64,000 nt of DNA from Streptomyces vietnamensis (GCF_000830005.1 NZ_CP010407.1:558001-622000); one strand, 5' to 3'; shown: positions 19,049 to 28,379, numbered from the stretch's first letter. Numbers and translations are program-made. Notes: generated from the letters alone by a model not told the origin.

Positions 19049-20536
19049 TCAGACGTGCCGCTCCGGCGGCCCGTGCAGGTGGACGGAGGCGGGGCCGCCG
19101 GCCGTGCGGTGGCGGTCGGCCCAGGAGTCGAGCGCGGCCCGGCACGCGTGGTCGAGGTGGTGGAGCCCCGAGAGGTCCAGGACGACGGGGCGGTCGCGCG
19201 GCAGGGATTCGAGGGTGTCGAGGATCTTCGGCAGCCGCAGGAAGGTCACGGTGCCCGACAGGCCGACGCGCACCGGCCCCTCCCCCTCGTCGGTGTGGTC
19301 GACGCGGAGGTGGGAGGCGTCCCAGGCCGCTTTGGCGACGGAGACGACGAGCCCGAGGAGGACGCCTTCGAGCATGTTCACGGTGACGATCGCCAGGGCC
19401 GTCACCACGAGGACCAGCGCTTCGCCGCGGTGGCCGCGCCACAGGGTGACGAGGCCGCGGAAGGGGATCAGCTTCCAGCCCGCGTGGACGAGGATCCCGG
19501 CGAGGGCCGCGAGCGGCACGTACTCCAGGGTGCCGGGCAGCAGGGCGGCGAAGAGCAGCAGCCACAGGCCGTGGAGCACGCGGGAGGCCTTGGTCCTGCC
19601 GCCCGCCTGGACGTTGGCGGAGCTGCGGACGATCACGGCGGTCATGGGCAGGGCCCCGAGCAGTCCGCAGAGCGCGTTGCCGCATCCCTGGGCGAGCAGT
19701 TCCCGGTCGTAGTCGGTGGGCGGCCCGTCGTGCAGCCGGTCCACGGCCGCCGCGCTGAACAGGGACTCCGCGGAGGCGATCAGCGCGAAGGCGAGGACGG
19801 TGCCGAGCAGGGCCAGGTCGGTCAGGGCGGAGAGCCCGTCGGGCCCCGGCAGCCGTACGGCGTCCAGTACCCCGCCCACCCGTACGGTCGCCACCGGCAG
19901 GTCGAGCAGGGCGGTCGCGAGCGCCGCGAGGAGGACGGCGACGAGCGCGCCGGGGACGATCCGCACCCGGCGGGGCAGGCGCCGCCAGCCGACGATCACG
20001 AGGACCGTGGCGGCGGCGACGGCGAGCGGGACGAGGGTGGTGCCGCCGGTCACCGCGCGCCCCAGTGCGGTCGGCAGTCCGGCGAGCCGGGCGGGGCCGG
20101 AGGCGGGGGCGTCGAGTCCGGCCGCGGCGTAGAGCTGGCCGGCCACGATGACGAGGCCGATCCCGGCGAGCATGCCCTCGACGACGGAGAGGGAGATGGC
20201 CCGGAACCAACGGCCCCAGCGCAGCAGGCCCATGGCGACCTGGAGCAGACCGGCGAGGAGCACGACGACGCCGAGCCCGGCCGGGCCCAGCGTCCGGACG
20301 GCGTCGAGGACGAGGACGGTGAGGCCGGCGGCGGGGCCGGAGACCTGGATGCTGCTGCCCCGCATGAGGCCGGTGACGGCGCCGCCGACGATGCCGGTGA
20401 CGAGACCGAGTTCGGCGGGGACGCCGGAGGCGACGGCCACGCCGATGCAGAGGGGCAGCGCGACGAGGAAGACGACGAGGGAGGCGGCGAAGTCCTGCCG
20501 GAGGTACGGAAAGGAGGAGGCCATACAGGGGGTCAT
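19049..20536 (-). CDS. SulP family anion transporter with C-terminal STAS domain
   Basis: A 495-residue membrane protein with 10-12 hydrophobic helices (SLVVFLVALPLCIGVAVASG at the start is the SulP signature region) and a STAS domain from about residue 400 (PVVLDLSGLHHLDHACRAAL). It may carry sulfate, bicarbonate or another anion. Unlike some Streptomyces SulP proteins there is no fused carbonic anhydrase. The ATG at 20536 has GAGGG upstream; a second ATG 12 nt later is possible. Confidence 0.85.
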   Translation of the reverse strand: MTPCMASSFPYLRQDFAASLVVFLVALPLCIGVAVASGVPAELGLVTGIVGGAVTGLMRGSSIQVSGPAAGLTVLVLDAVRTLGPAGLGVVVLLAGLLQVAMGLLRWGRWFRAISLSVVEGMLAGIGLVIVAGQLYAAAGLDAPASGPARLAGLPTALGRAVTGGTTLVPLAVAAATVLVIVGWRRLPRRVRIVPGALVAVLLAALATALLDLPVATVRVGGVLDAVRLPGPDGLSALTDLALLGTVLAFALIASAESLFSAAAVDRLHDGPPTDYDRELLAQGCGNALCGLLGALPMTAVIVRSSANVQAGGRTKASRVLHGLWLLLFAALLPGTLEYVPLAALAGILVHAGWKLIPFRGLVTLWRGHRGEALVLVVTALAIVTVNMLEGVLLGLVVSVAKAAWDASHLRVDHTDEGEGPVRVGLSGTVTFLRLPKILDTLESLPRDRPVVLDLSGLHHLDHACRAALDSWADRHRTAGGPASVHLHGPPERHV

Positions 20537-20736
20537 ACGCCCTCGTTGCGGACGGTCCGGCGTCCACGGGCGACTTCCGACCGGAACAGGCCGGAAGGTG
20601 ACCCGATCACCCCCGGGGAAGGCGCCCGGAGGTGCGGATCACCGGGGCGCACCGGGCCGCAGGCGCCCGCACACGCGATCAGCGGGAGGGCGTACGGTCG
20701 CCACCCCGGGGCGCAGGGGTGCGGAGGCTCCGGGCC

Positions 20737-21294
20737 TCACCACCAGTAGGCGGGGTACCTCGGTGCGGCGCGGCGGATGCGGGAGGCGGCGAACGCGGTC
20801 AGGACGAGCAGCACCGTGGACCCGAACAGCAGGGGGACGAAGCGGCCGGGCGCGGGGGCCTGGAGCACGATGACGACGGCGGTCGCGCAGGCCGGCGAGT
20901 GCGGGGTGCGGGCCAGCGTGTTCAGGGCCAGGGCGACTCCGGCGGCGAGGGCGGCGGCCCAGGCGCTGCCGTGCGCGGCGACGGCCGCGACGGCGTATCC
21001 GGCGGCGGCGCCGATGAGGTGGCCGACGATCACGTTGCGGGGCTGGGCCAGGGGCAGCGCGGGGGCGCAGTGCACGAGCGCGGCGCTGGCGGCCAGCGGG
21101 GGTATCAGTACCGGTTCGTGGATGAGGGCGCCGATGGCGACGAGCCCGAGGAGGGCGGCGGTCGCGGCGCTGACGCTGTGGAAGGCGGCGCCGGGCGCGG
21201 GGCGGGCCGGGGCGCGCCCGGCGATCCACCGCGGGCGGGAACCCCGCGGGGCGGAAGCGGTGGTGTCGGGACGCGGTGCGGCGTCGATGCTCAT
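20737..21294 (-). CDS. HPP family integral membrane protein
   Basis: A 185-residue protein. It has about four transmembrane helices and the HPP-family pattern (PVLIPPLAASAALVHCAPALPLAQPRNVIVGHLIGA), the last segment also resembling nitrite-transport-linked HPP proteins. It is not linked to nitrate genes here. The start is the ATG at 21294; no strong ribosome-binding site is visible. It lies 200 bp upstream of the SulP gene on the same strand. Confidence 0.75.
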   Translation of the reverse strand: MSIDAAPRPDTTASAPRGSRPRWIAGRAPARPAPGAAFHSVSAATAALLGLVAIGALIHEPVLIPPLAASAALVHCAPALPLAQPRNVIVGHLIGAAAGYAVAAVAAHGSAWAAALAAGVALALNTLARTPHSPACATAVVIVLQAPAPGRFVPLLFGSTVLLVLTAFAASRIRRAAPRYPAYWW

Positions 21295-21471
21295 GGGATG
21301 CGCGATTTCCGGGACAGGGACGGCAGGGGCGGGAAAGGACGGTCGTACGGGTCCCTGTGGTCGACAGTCGGCCCGGTCTCGCGCCTGGTCCTGGTGCGGT
21401 GGCGCGACCTCGTACCACTCTAACCAGCGGTTTCGCCACGGAGCGGGCGGGGTCGGAGGCAGGATCGCCTC

Positions 21472-22293
21472 ATGACCGACACCGCGCCCTCCTTCCGCCT
21501 CCTCCCCGGAGCCCCGGACTCCCCCGTCCTCCTCCACGTACCGCACTCCTCCCGCGAGGTGCCTCCGGACGTGCGCGAGGGGATCCTGCTCGGCGACAAG
21601 GAGCTGGCCCTCGAACTGGACCACATCACCGACTCCCACACGGCGGAGATCGCCGCCGTGGCCGCGGCGGCGGCCGGCACGACACCCTGGCGGTTCGTCA
21701 ACGGGCTCTCGCGCCTCGTCGTCGATCCGGAGCGCTTCCCGGACGAGCGCGAGGAGATGCTGTCGGTGGGGATGGGTGCGGTGTACACCCGTACCACCCA
21801 CCGCGCGCCGCTGCGGCCGGACGGTTTCGACCCGGCGCCGCTGCTCGACCGGTACTTCACCCCGTACGCCCGGGCCATGACGGAGGCCGTGGCCGAGCGG
21901 CTCGCCGTGGCGGGACGGGTGGTGATCGTCGACGTCCACTCGTACCCGACCGAGCGGCTGCCGTACGAGCTGCACGGCGAAGGGCCGCGCCCGCCGGTCT
22001 GCCTCGGCACGGACGCCTTCCACACGCCGCCCGCGCTGCTCGACGCGGCGCGGGAGGCGTTCGCCGGGTTCGGCGGCGTCGGCACGGACAGTCCCTTCGC
22101 GGGGACGTACGTGCCGCTGGCGCACTACGGCCGGGATCCGCGGGTGAGCGCCCTGATGGTGGAGATCCGCCGCGACCTGTACATGAGCGAGCCGGGCGGT
22201 CCGGCGGGCCCGGGCGCCGAGGCCCTCGGGGCGGCCCTGGCCGCCCTGGTCGACGCGGTGGCCTCAGCGGGTGAGCATGCCCGATCGGCGTAA
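21472..22293 (+). CDS. N-formylglutamate amidohydrolase (HutG2-like)
   Basis: A 273-residue FGase-family hydrolase that releases formate from N-formyl-L-glutamate in some histidine degradation routes. Typical segments are LLHVPHSS, ELDHITDSHT, NGLSRLVVDPERF and VIVDVHSYP, which carry likely metal ligands. No other hut gene is near. It is followed after 10 bp by a small protein gene, probably cotranscribed. Confidence 0.82.
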   Translation: MTDTAPSFRLLPGAPDSPVLLHVPHSSREVPPDVREGILLGDKELALELDHITDSHTAEIAAVAAAAAGTTPWRFVNGLSRLVVDPERFPDEREEMLSVGMGAVYTRTTHRAPLRPDGFDPAPLLDRYFTPYARAMTEAVAERLAVAGRVVIVDVHSYPTERLPYELHGEGPRPPVCLGTDAFHTPPALLDAAREAFAGFGGVGTDSPFAGTYVPLAHYGRDPRVSALMVEIRRDLYMSEPGGPAGPGAEALGAALAALVDAVASAGEHARSA

Positions 22294-22303
22294 AATCGGG
22301 TAG

Positions 22304-22552
22304 ATGAACCCACTCCGCTACGAGCTGGTGTTCTCCGACAGCACAGGCTCGGCCCAGGACGTCGTGATCGTGGAGCGCACGCAGCTCACGGGGTCCGGAG
22401 GCCATCCCGTGTACACCGACGCCACCGGCATCATCCGGGCCGAGATCAGCGACCGGGACGAGGTACGGATCCTCGCCTCGGGCGGCCACCAGGAGCCCTC
22501 CCACAGCGTCAGGGCCCGCCCGCTCCCCGACACGGAGGCCCCCTCGGCCTGA
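22304..22552 (+). CDS. Small conserved Streptomyces protein (possibly DUF6296)
   Basis: An 82-residue protein beginning RYELVFSDSTGSAQDVV, with GGHPVYTDATGIIRAEISDRDEVRILASGGHQ. I associate this pattern with the short DUF6296-like proteins of Streptomyces from memory; function unknown. It has no membrane segment or Cys. TAAAAT at 22291-22296 overlaps the preceding stop and could act as a -10 for a leaderless transcript, or the gene may be read through from upstream. Confidence 0.7.
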   Translation: MNPLRYELVFSDSTGSAQDVVIVERTQLTGSGGHPVYTDATGIIRAEISDRDEVRILASGGHQEPSHSVRARPLPDTEAPSA

Positions 22553-22676
22553 CGCCCCGCCCCGGGCCCCCATGCGTTCGGTCGCTCCGGACCGGCCCGG
22601 CCGACCGGGTGCGCAGGGCCGGGGGCGGGCCCCGGGAGGGGGCCCGCACCCGGGACGAGGAGACCCCGCCGATCGC

Positions 22677-22712
22677 GCCGCTTTTTGCTCAGAAGCCGCT
22701 TTTTGCTCAGAA
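22677..22712. repeat. Perfect 18-bp tandem duplication at the WYL-gene stop
   Basis: The unit GCCGCTTTTTGCTCAGAA occurs twice without change (22677-22694, 22695-22712). The WYL gene stop codon lies in the second unit, and the first supplies a second in-frame stop. Confidence 0.9.
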
Positions 22713-23672
22713 AGAGCCCGGCGGCCCGTACACACCGGCCAGCTCGACCGCCAGACGTGCGAGCCGCTCCCTTGCCTCCGGCGGGTCCAGCACCTCGACG
22801 CGTGCCCCAAGGCCGGCCAGCTGGGTCGCGACGACCTCCGGCGTCGGCCCGTCGACCCGTATCTCCGTCCACCCGTCGGGGAGCATCGGACCGACGTGCA
22901 GGCGCCCGTCGAACAGCCGCTCCAGGATCGCCATGGCACCCGGCTCGGCCCGGGCCCGAACCGTCGCCGCGTACAGCCGCTCCTCCAGGCGCGCGGCGAA
23001 CGAACGCCAGACCGTGGGAAGGTCGAAGCCGGGTGGCCGTACGACGGGTTCGCCGGTTGCCTGAACCGAGGCGACCCGGCTGAGCCGGAAGGTTCGCAAG
23101 CCCCGCTCCGTCTCGGCGACGAGGTAGTCGTGACCGGCCTTGGTCACGAGCCCGAGCGGATGGACGGTTCGCACGCCGACGGGCTTGCCGGGCCCGGCGT
23201 ACCCGAGCCGCACCTGGATCCCGTCCACCACGGCCCGCCGGAGCGCGTCGAGGTGCGGCCCGGTGGCCGTGACGTCGGCGCGCGACCAGTTCGTGCCGTC
23301 GGTGAGGCCGGCCCGCGACGCGGCCTCGGCGCCCGCACGCAGGGGTGCGGGCAGCGCACGTACCAACTTGCGCAATGCCGTGCGGAGTTCGGGCGTGGTG
23401 GACGAAGGGCCCGCGAGCAGGAACAGTGCCCGGATCTCCTCGGCGGTCAGCCCGGTGAGGTCCGTACGGGCGCCGCCGACCAGCGACCAGCCGCCGCCAC
23501 GGCCACGCTGCGAGTAGACGGGGATGCCCGCGGTGGACAGGGCCTCCAGGTCACGGCGTGCGGTCCGTGGCGACACTTCGAGTTCGGCGGCGACCTCGGC
23601 CACGGTCACACGGGTGCGTGTTTGGAGGAACAGCAGGGTTGCCACCAGGCGATCGGCTCTCATGGCTGCCAT
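22707..23672 (-). CDS. WYL-domain transcriptional regulator (DeoR-type HTH)
   Basis: A 321-residue regulator. The N-terminal winged helix (VTVAEVAAELEVSPRTARRDLEAL) is followed by a WYL ligand-sensing domain (about residues 130-220) and a C-terminal WCX extension. WYL proteins bind nucleic acid-related or other small ligands. It is divergent from the isomerase gene (53 bp apart) and probably controls it. The ATG at 23672 is chosen because GGAAAAGA is just upstream; the frame is open further but through AT-richer intergenic DNA. Confidence 0.85.
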   Translation of the reverse strand: MAAMRADRLVATLLFLQTRTRVTVAEVAAELEVSPRTARRDLEALSTAGIPVYSQRGRGGGWSLVGGARTDLTGLTAEEIRALFLLAGPSSTTPELRTALRKLVRALPAPLRAGAEAASRAGLTDGTNWSRADVTATGPHLDALRRAVVDGIQVRLGYAGPGKPVGVRTVHPLGLVTKAGHDYLVAETERGLRTFRLSRVASVQATGEPVVRPPGFDLPTVWRSFAARLEERLYAATVRARAEPGAMAILERLFDGRLHVGPMLPDGWTEIRVDGPTPEVVATQLAGLGARVEVLDPPEARERLARLAVELAGVYGPPGSF

Positions 23673-23725
23673 TCTTTTCCGGAAAGCGGCCAGGAGATGA
23701 CCTATTCGGCTTCCAGGATGAAGCC

Positions 23726-24358
23726 ATGACACAGATGGAGAACACCCCACGGTTTGAGAACACCCCACGGTCCACTGTCGCCCCTGATGCCACCGCCGAC
23801 CCTCGCCAGGGCCTTCTGAAGGCGATCGCGCTGGCCGGGCGTACCGTCGCCGCAGTCCGGCCCGAGCAGTTCGACGGACCCACGCCCTGCCCCGAGTTCA
23901 CCGTCCGGCGGCTGGCCGGGCACCTCGTCGCCGTCCTGCGCCGGATCGCCCTCGCCGGGCGCGGTGGCGACGTGACGAGTCTCCCCACGGTCGCCGACGA
24001 CCTCGCGGACACCGAATGGCAGGAGGCGTGGGACGCCGCGGTGCGTGAGGTCGAGGCGGCATGGGCGGATCCCGCGGTCCTGGGCCGGATACTGACACTG
24101 CCGTTCGGCAGCCTTCCGGGTGCTGCCGCCGCGGCCGTCTGGACCTCGGAATTCACCGTGCACACCTGGGACATGGCCACCGCGACCGGGCAGTTCCCGG
24201 ACTGGGACCCCGAACTCGTGGCGATCTCGTACGCCGCCATGAGGCGCGGGCTGCCCGCCGGGCCGCGTGACGGTGCGCCGTTCGGGGCCGCGGTGGACGT
24301 CGACGCGGACGCGCCGGCCATCGACCGCCTCGTGGCGTGGTGCGGACGCAAGCCGTAA
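23726..24358 (+). CDS. Mycothiol-dependent maleylpyruvate isomerase-like protein (DinB fold)
   Basis: A 210-residue protein of the TIGR03086-type group. The metal-site pattern typical of mycothiol-dependent enzymes is visible as RRLAGHLVAVLRR and SEFTVHTWDMATATG. The real substrate is unknown; many members act in thiol-dependent detoxification. Residues 5-16 contain ENTPRF-ENTPRS, the product of an 18-bp tandem duplication. It is divergent from the WYL regulator. A perfect hairpin follows. Confidence 0.8.
   Translation: MTQMENTPRFENTPRSTVAPDATADPRQGLLKAIALAGRTVAAVRPEQFDGPTPCPEFTVRRLAGHLVAVLRRIALAGRGGDVTSLPTVADDLADTEWQEAWDAAVREVEAAWADPAVLGRILTLPFGSLPGAAAAAVWTSEFTVHTWDMATATGQFPDWDPELVAISYAAMRRGLPAGPRDGAPFGAAVDVDADAPAIDRLVAWCGRKP
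23738..23773. repeat. 18-bp in-frame tandem duplication
   Basis: Two 18-bp units (23738-23755, 23756-23773) share GAGAACACCCCACGGT and differ only in the last two bases. They encode the repeated ENTPR near the N-terminus of the isomerase-like protein. Confidence 0.9.
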
Positions 24359-24372
24359 TCAGCATCCGGAAA

Positions 24373-24408
24373 AGGGAGGGCGGCCCCATGGCCGGGGCCG
24401 CCCTCCCT
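24373..24408. terminator. Strong bidirectional hairpin terminator
   Basis: A perfect 15-bp stem (24373-24387 with 24394-24408) and a 6-nt loop, 14 bp after the isomerase stop; the LysR gene converges on it. Confidence 0.85.
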
Positions 24409-24479
24409 GCGCGTTCGGGAAGGACGGCGTCACGCCCCGGCGCCCGGCGGCGACATTGAACCCGGCGGCGCGATCGCGT

Positions 24480-24525
24480 CCGAGGGCTCCTGCTCCGACA
24501 TCCCGAGGGTTCCTGCTCCGACATC
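24480..24525. repeat. 23-bp tandem repeat
   Basis: Two 23-bp units (24480-24502, 24503-24525), each containing CCTGCTCCGACATC, differ at one base. They lie in the non-coding gap between convergent genes. Confidence 0.85.
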
Positions 24526-24587
24526 GTGACCGCCGGCACTGGTCGGGGGCGTGGATCCGGCCGAACCCCGGCCTCGCCGGGGTGCGT

Positions 24588-25535
24588 TCAGCTGGGCGGC
24601 CCACTCCGATCGTCCGGTGTCTCGCCGCGAGCCAGCGCGCCGACGAGCCCGCGGAGCCATGCGTGGGCGGGGTCGTCGCCGGCACTGCCGTGCCAGGTGG
24701 CGCTGACGGTGTACGCGGGCATCGGGATGGGGGGCGGGGTCTCGGTGAGGTCGAGCAGGTCGGCGTAGACGGTGGCCGCGTGGGCGGGGACGGTGGCGAG
24801 GGCGGGCAGGGTCGCGAGCTGGAGGGCCGCTCCGGCGAAGTGGGTGGTGGAGGCGACCACGCGGCGGGTGAGGCCGCGTGCTTCCAGGATGTCGTCGACG
24901 ATGCCGCGCCGGCCGTCGTAGGAGATCAGCAGGTGGGGGTGAGCGAGGTAGTCGTCGAGGGTGAGCGGGGTCCGGAGCGGCAGGAGGCGGGGGTTGAACA
25001 GGCAGGTGTAACCGGAGGGGAACAGGTCCTGGCTGCGGTGGTCGGGGCCGTGTGCGGGGGCGGCGGCCACGCCGAGGTCGATCTCTCCGCGGTCGAGCAT
25101 GTCGGCGACGGTGTTGCGGCTGGCCTGCCGTACGGCGAGCCGGATGCCCGGCAGGCCGGCCGTGGCGTTCAGCAGGCGGGGCAGCAGGACCGCCTCCAGG
25201 TCGTCCGACATGCCCAGGGTGAAGGTGCGCCGGGCGGTCGCCGGGTCGAAGCGGTCACGATCGGTCATGGCGCCGTGGATCAGGCCGAGGGCCGGCTCGA
25301 TGCGGCGGGCCAGTGCGACGGCGCGCGGCGTCGGCTCGACGCCGGTGCGCGTGCGGGTGAACAGCTCGTCGCCGAAGAGCCCGCGCAGGCGTCCGAGGGC
25401 CGCGCTGGTGGCGCCCTGGCTCAGGTGCAGCGCGGCGGCGGCCCGGGTGACGCTGCGCTCGCGCATCAGGGCGGCGAAGACCACCAGAAGGTTGAGGTCG
25501 GCCTTCCTGAATTCGGTTTCATAGATGTCGATCAT
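24588..25535 (-). CDS. LysR family transcriptional regulator
   Basis: A 315-residue LysR protein. The winged helix is at residues 13-70 (LLVVFAALMRERSVTRAAAALHLSQGATSAALGRLRGLFGDELF) and a periplasmic-binding-like effector domain runs from about residue 95. It is divergent from the nitrilase gene with 50 bp between starts, the standard arrangement for a LysR regulator and its target, so it probably responds to a nitrile or related effector. Confidence 0.88.
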   Translation of the reverse strand: MIDIYETEFRKADLNLLVVFAALMRERSVTRAAAALHLSQGATSAALGRLRGLFGDELFTRTRTGVEPTPRAVALARRIEPALGLIHGAMTDRDRFDPATARRTFTLGMSDDLEAVLLPRLLNATAGLPGIRLAVRQASRNTVADMLDRGEIDLGVAAAPAHGPDHRSQDLFPSGYTCLFNPRLLPLRTPLTLDDYLAHPHLLISYDGRRGIVDDILEARGLTRRVVASTTHFAGAALQLATLPALATVPAHAATVYADLLDLTETPPPIPMPAYTVSATWHGSAGDDPAHAWLRGLVGALARGETPDDRSGPPS

Positions 25536-25585
25536 CAGGAAGATTAGTTTGCCGGATGCGTGGTGGGGTTTCTAGCGTGAAGGGC

Positions 25586-26533
25586 ATGACCACGACTGCC
25601 TCAGGGCCCCGCCGCACCGTGACCGTCGCCGTCGCCCAGGCGGCCGCCCCGCTCTTCGACACCCCGGCCGCGGTGGCCCGGGCCGAGGAACTCCTCCGCG
25701 AGGCCTCCGCCCGGGGCGCCGAGGTCGTCGTCCTTCCCGAGGCGTTCATCGGCGGCTACCCCAAGGGACTGGACTTCGGCATCACGGTCGGCAGCCGCAC
25801 CCCCGCGGGCCGTGACCTCTTCCGCCGCTACCAGGCCGCCGCCATCGAGGTCCCGGGACCGGAGACCGGGACGCTCGCCGCCGTCACCCGGGAACTCGGC
25901 GTCCACGCCGTGATCGGCGCGGTCGAACGCCGGGGCTCCACCCTGTACTGCGTCGCGCTCTTCTTCGGCCCCGACGGCTACCTCGGCCTGCACCGCAAGC
26001 TCATGCCCACCGCCGCCGAGCGCTACCTGTGGGGCCAGGGCGACGGCTCCACCCTGCCCGTCGTCGACACCGGCACCGCCCGCCTCGGCGCGGCCATCTG
26101 CTGGGAGAACTACATGCCGCTCCTGCGCACCGCGATGTACGCCAAGGGCGTGGACCTGTGGTGCGCGCCGACCGTCGACGACCGCGACGCCTGGCAGGCC
26201 ACCATGCGCCACATCGCCCTGGAAGGCCGCTGCTTCGTCCTCTCCGCCTGCCAGTACCTGCGCCGCGACGGCCTGCCGGACGACCTCCACCCCGTCCAGG
26301 GCGACGCGCCCGACACCGTACTGATCGGCGGCGGCTCCGTCATCGTCTCCCCGCTGGGCGAGGTCCTCGCCGGGCCGCTGCGCGACGGCGAGGGCGTCCT
26401 GACCGCCGAGCTCGACCTCGACGAGCTCGCCCGCGCCCGCTTCGACCTCGACACCACCGGCCACTACGCCCGCCCCGACGTCTTCACCCTCCACGTCGAC
26501 GAAACCGCCCGCACCACCGTCACCGGGAGCTGA
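25586..26533 (+). CDS. Nitrilase
   Basis: A 315-residue carbon-nitrogen hydrolase that converts a nitrile to a carboxylic acid and ammonia. The Glu52-Lys138-Cys172 triad is present in VVLPEAFIGGYPKG, LHRKLMPTAAERYLWGQGDG and AICWENYMPLLR. These sequences match the true nitrilase branch (aliphatic/aromatic nitrilase, cyanide-metabolising relatives) rather than amidases. The upstream ATG at 25586 is preferred to an earlier frame opening. It is likely controlled by the divergent LysR gene. Confidence 0.88.
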   Translation: MTTTASGPRRTVTVAVAQAAAPLFDTPAAVARAEELLREASARGAEVVVLPEAFIGGYPKGLDFGITVGSRTPAGRDLFRRYQAAAIEVPGPETGTLAAVTRELGVHAVIGAVERRGSTLYCVALFFGPDGYLGLHRKLMPTAAERYLWGQGDGSTLPVVDTGTARLGAAICWENYMPLLRTAMYAKGVDLWCAPTVDDRDAWQATMRHIALEGRCFVLSACQYLRRDGLPDDLHPVQGDAPDTVLIGGGSVIVSPLGEVLAGPLRDGEGVLTAELDLDELARARFDLDTTGHYARPDVFTLHVDETARTTVTGS

Positions 26534-26628
26534 CCGGTGATGTCCGGACGAAAGTCCCAGGGCGTGTCTTTCGGATCTTCGACAGCGCACCCACCCAGCT
26601 CGTAGAGCGGCATGCTCCGACTGCAGGA

Positions 26629-26659
26629 GCCCTTGCGGACAGCCACGGTCCGCAAGGGC
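26629..26659. terminator. Bidirectional hairpin terminator
   Basis: A perfect 12-bp stem (26629-26640 with 26648-26659) and 7-nt loop between the convergent nitrilase and protein kinase genes. Confidence 0.85.
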
Positions 26660-26666
26660 GGCGGCC

Positions 26667-28379
26667 TCAGGACGCGGGCAGGGTCGAGACGACCTTGCCT
26701 GAGGCGTCGGCGGCGAGATAGCCGCTGGCCCGGTAGTCGTTGCTGAGGTAGAAGCGCAGTGTCGGACGGTCGTCGTTGAAGGTCCAGCGGTCGACGACGA
26801 CGTAGCGCATCGTGGGGTCGTCCACCTTGAGGTCGCGTTCGCCGCGCTTCATCAGCGCGGGGAGGCTGTCCCAGGGCATCGTGGACACGTCGAAGGGCTG
26901 CTCGTCGGCGTCGTCGGCGCTGATGGTGCCGCCGGGGCCGGTCTTCCTGACCACGCCGGCCCGGTACTCATACGCGTCGTAGGTCTTCGCGCCGGGCCGG
27001 GTCGGGATGTTCGCCAGGGCGTACTCCTCGTAGACCGTCAGGTCCTTGATCGTCGTGGTGCCGCTCGCCCGGCGGAACTCCGCGATGACGGCACGGACGT
27101 TGGCGGTGGTGAGGAGGCTGCCGCGGACCGCGGGGGCGGGGGCGGAGGCGGAGGCGGACGAAACCGTGCCCGTGCCCGGGCCCTGGCCGGGGGTGCGCAC
27201 GGCGCCGGTCGGCGAGGCGCCGCCCTTCGCCCCGGAGGTCCCGCCGCTGCCGTCGCCGCCGTCGTTGCCGTCGGGGAACAGGTTCACGACGGCGATCACC
27301 GCGGCGGCCGCCAGCGCGAGGCCGACGGCGACGCCTGCGGCGCGCTTGCGCGGGCTCGAGGGCGCGGGAGTGGGCAGCGTCGGCGGGCCGAAGCCCGCGC
27401 CCGGCGCGGCGGGTGGGCCGTAGGCAGGGTGCGGGTACGGCGCGGGCGCCGGCGCGTACGGGCCGGGAGTGGCGGGGACGGCGACGGGCGCGGAAGGAGC
27501 GGCGGGAACAGCGGCGGGAACAGGCGCCGCGGCCGCGCCGCCCTCAGCCTCCGCCAACAGCCGGTCCAGGAGCGCCCCGTCCGGCCGCTGCGCCGGATCG
27601 CGGACGAGGAGCCGGGTCAGTACGGGACCCAGCGCGCCGGACCGCACCGGCGCGGGGATCGGGTCGTCGAGCACCGCGACCACGGTCGCGAGGCCGGTGG
27701 CGCGGCGCAGCGGGTGGTGGCCCTCGGCCGCCACGTACAGGAGCATGCCGAGCGACCACAGGTCGGAGGCCGGGTTGCCCTCCTCGCCGCGGACCCGCTC
27801 GGGAGCGATGAACTCCGGCGAGCCGATCAGGTCGCCCGTGGAAGTGAGCCGGGAGGTGGCGCCGTCGAACGCGGCGATGCCGAAGTCGGTGAGCACGGCT
27901 CCGCCGTCGTGGCGGAGCAGGACGTTGGCGGGTTTGACGTCGCGGTGCTGGATGCCGGCGGCGTGCGCGGCGCGCAGTGCGGAGAGGACCTGGCGGCCGA
28001 GGACGAGCACCTCGGGGACGGGCATCGGGCCCGCGGCGAGCCGGTCGTACACGGAGCTGCCCTCGACGAGCTCCATCACGATCCACGGGTGCGAGCCGTC
28101 CTGCGGCTCGACGATGTGGTGGATCGTCACGACGTGCGGGTTCGACAGCCGGGCCAGGGCGCGGGCTTCGCGGACGGCGCGTTCACGCAGCTGCGCGGCG
28201 AATCCGGGGTTCGCGTCCTCGACGGCGGGGTCGGGCGGGCGGACCTCCTTGAGGGCGACGTCGCGGTCGAGGGCGATGTCGCGGGCGCGCCAGACGGTGC
28301 CCATGCCACCGCTGCCGAGTCGGGAGATCAGTCGGAAGCGTCCGTCGACCAGGGGTCTTCGGTCGTCATTCGTGCTCAT
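26667..28379 (-). CDS. Receptor-type serine/threonine protein kinase
   Basis: A 570-residue PknB-type kinase. Residues 15-275 form the kinase domain: Gly-loop LGSGGMGTVW, ATP lysine Lys44, catalytic HRDVKPAN (Asp147), DFG at 165-167 and APE in SPEFIAPERV. An Ala/Pro-rich linker is followed by a single transmembrane helix (about 343-367) and an extracellular domain of about 190 residues with no recognised PASTA repeat. The sensor domain is probably lineage-specific and its ligand unknown. No phosphatase or FHA gene is adjacent. Confidence 0.9.
   Translation of the reverse strand: MSTNDDRRPLVDGRFRLISRLGSGGMGTVWRARDIALDRDVALKEVRPPDPAVEDANPGFAAQLRERAVREARALARLSNPHVVTIHHIVEPQDGSHPWIVMELVEGSSVYDRLAAGPMPVPEVLVLGRQVLSALRAAHAAGIQHRDVKPANVLLRHDGGAVLTDFGIAAFDGATSRLTSTGDLIGSPEFIAPERVRGEEGNPASDLWSLGMLLYVAAEGHHPLRRATGLATVVAVLDDPIPAPVRSGALGPVLTRLLVRDPAQRPDGALLDRLLAEAEGGAAAAPVPAAVPAAPSAPVAVPATPGPYAPAPAPYPHPAYGPPAAPGAGFGPPTLPTPAPSSPRKRAAGVAVGLALAAAAVIAVVNLFPDGNDGGDGSGGTSGAKGGASPTGAVRTPGQGPGTGTVSSASASAPAPAVRGSLLTTANVRAVIAEFRRASGTTTIKDLTVYEEYALANIPTRPGAKTYDAYEYRAGVVRKTGPGGTISADDADEQPFDVSTMPWDSLPALMKRGERDLKVDDPTMRYVVVDRWTFNDDRPTLRFYLSNDYRASGYLAADASGKVVSTLPAS

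Noticed and set aside
24359..24585. Short frames containing MSEQEPS created by the 23-bp tandem repeat
   Set aside because: They begin within the repeat, have no ribosome-binding site and overlap a strong terminator.
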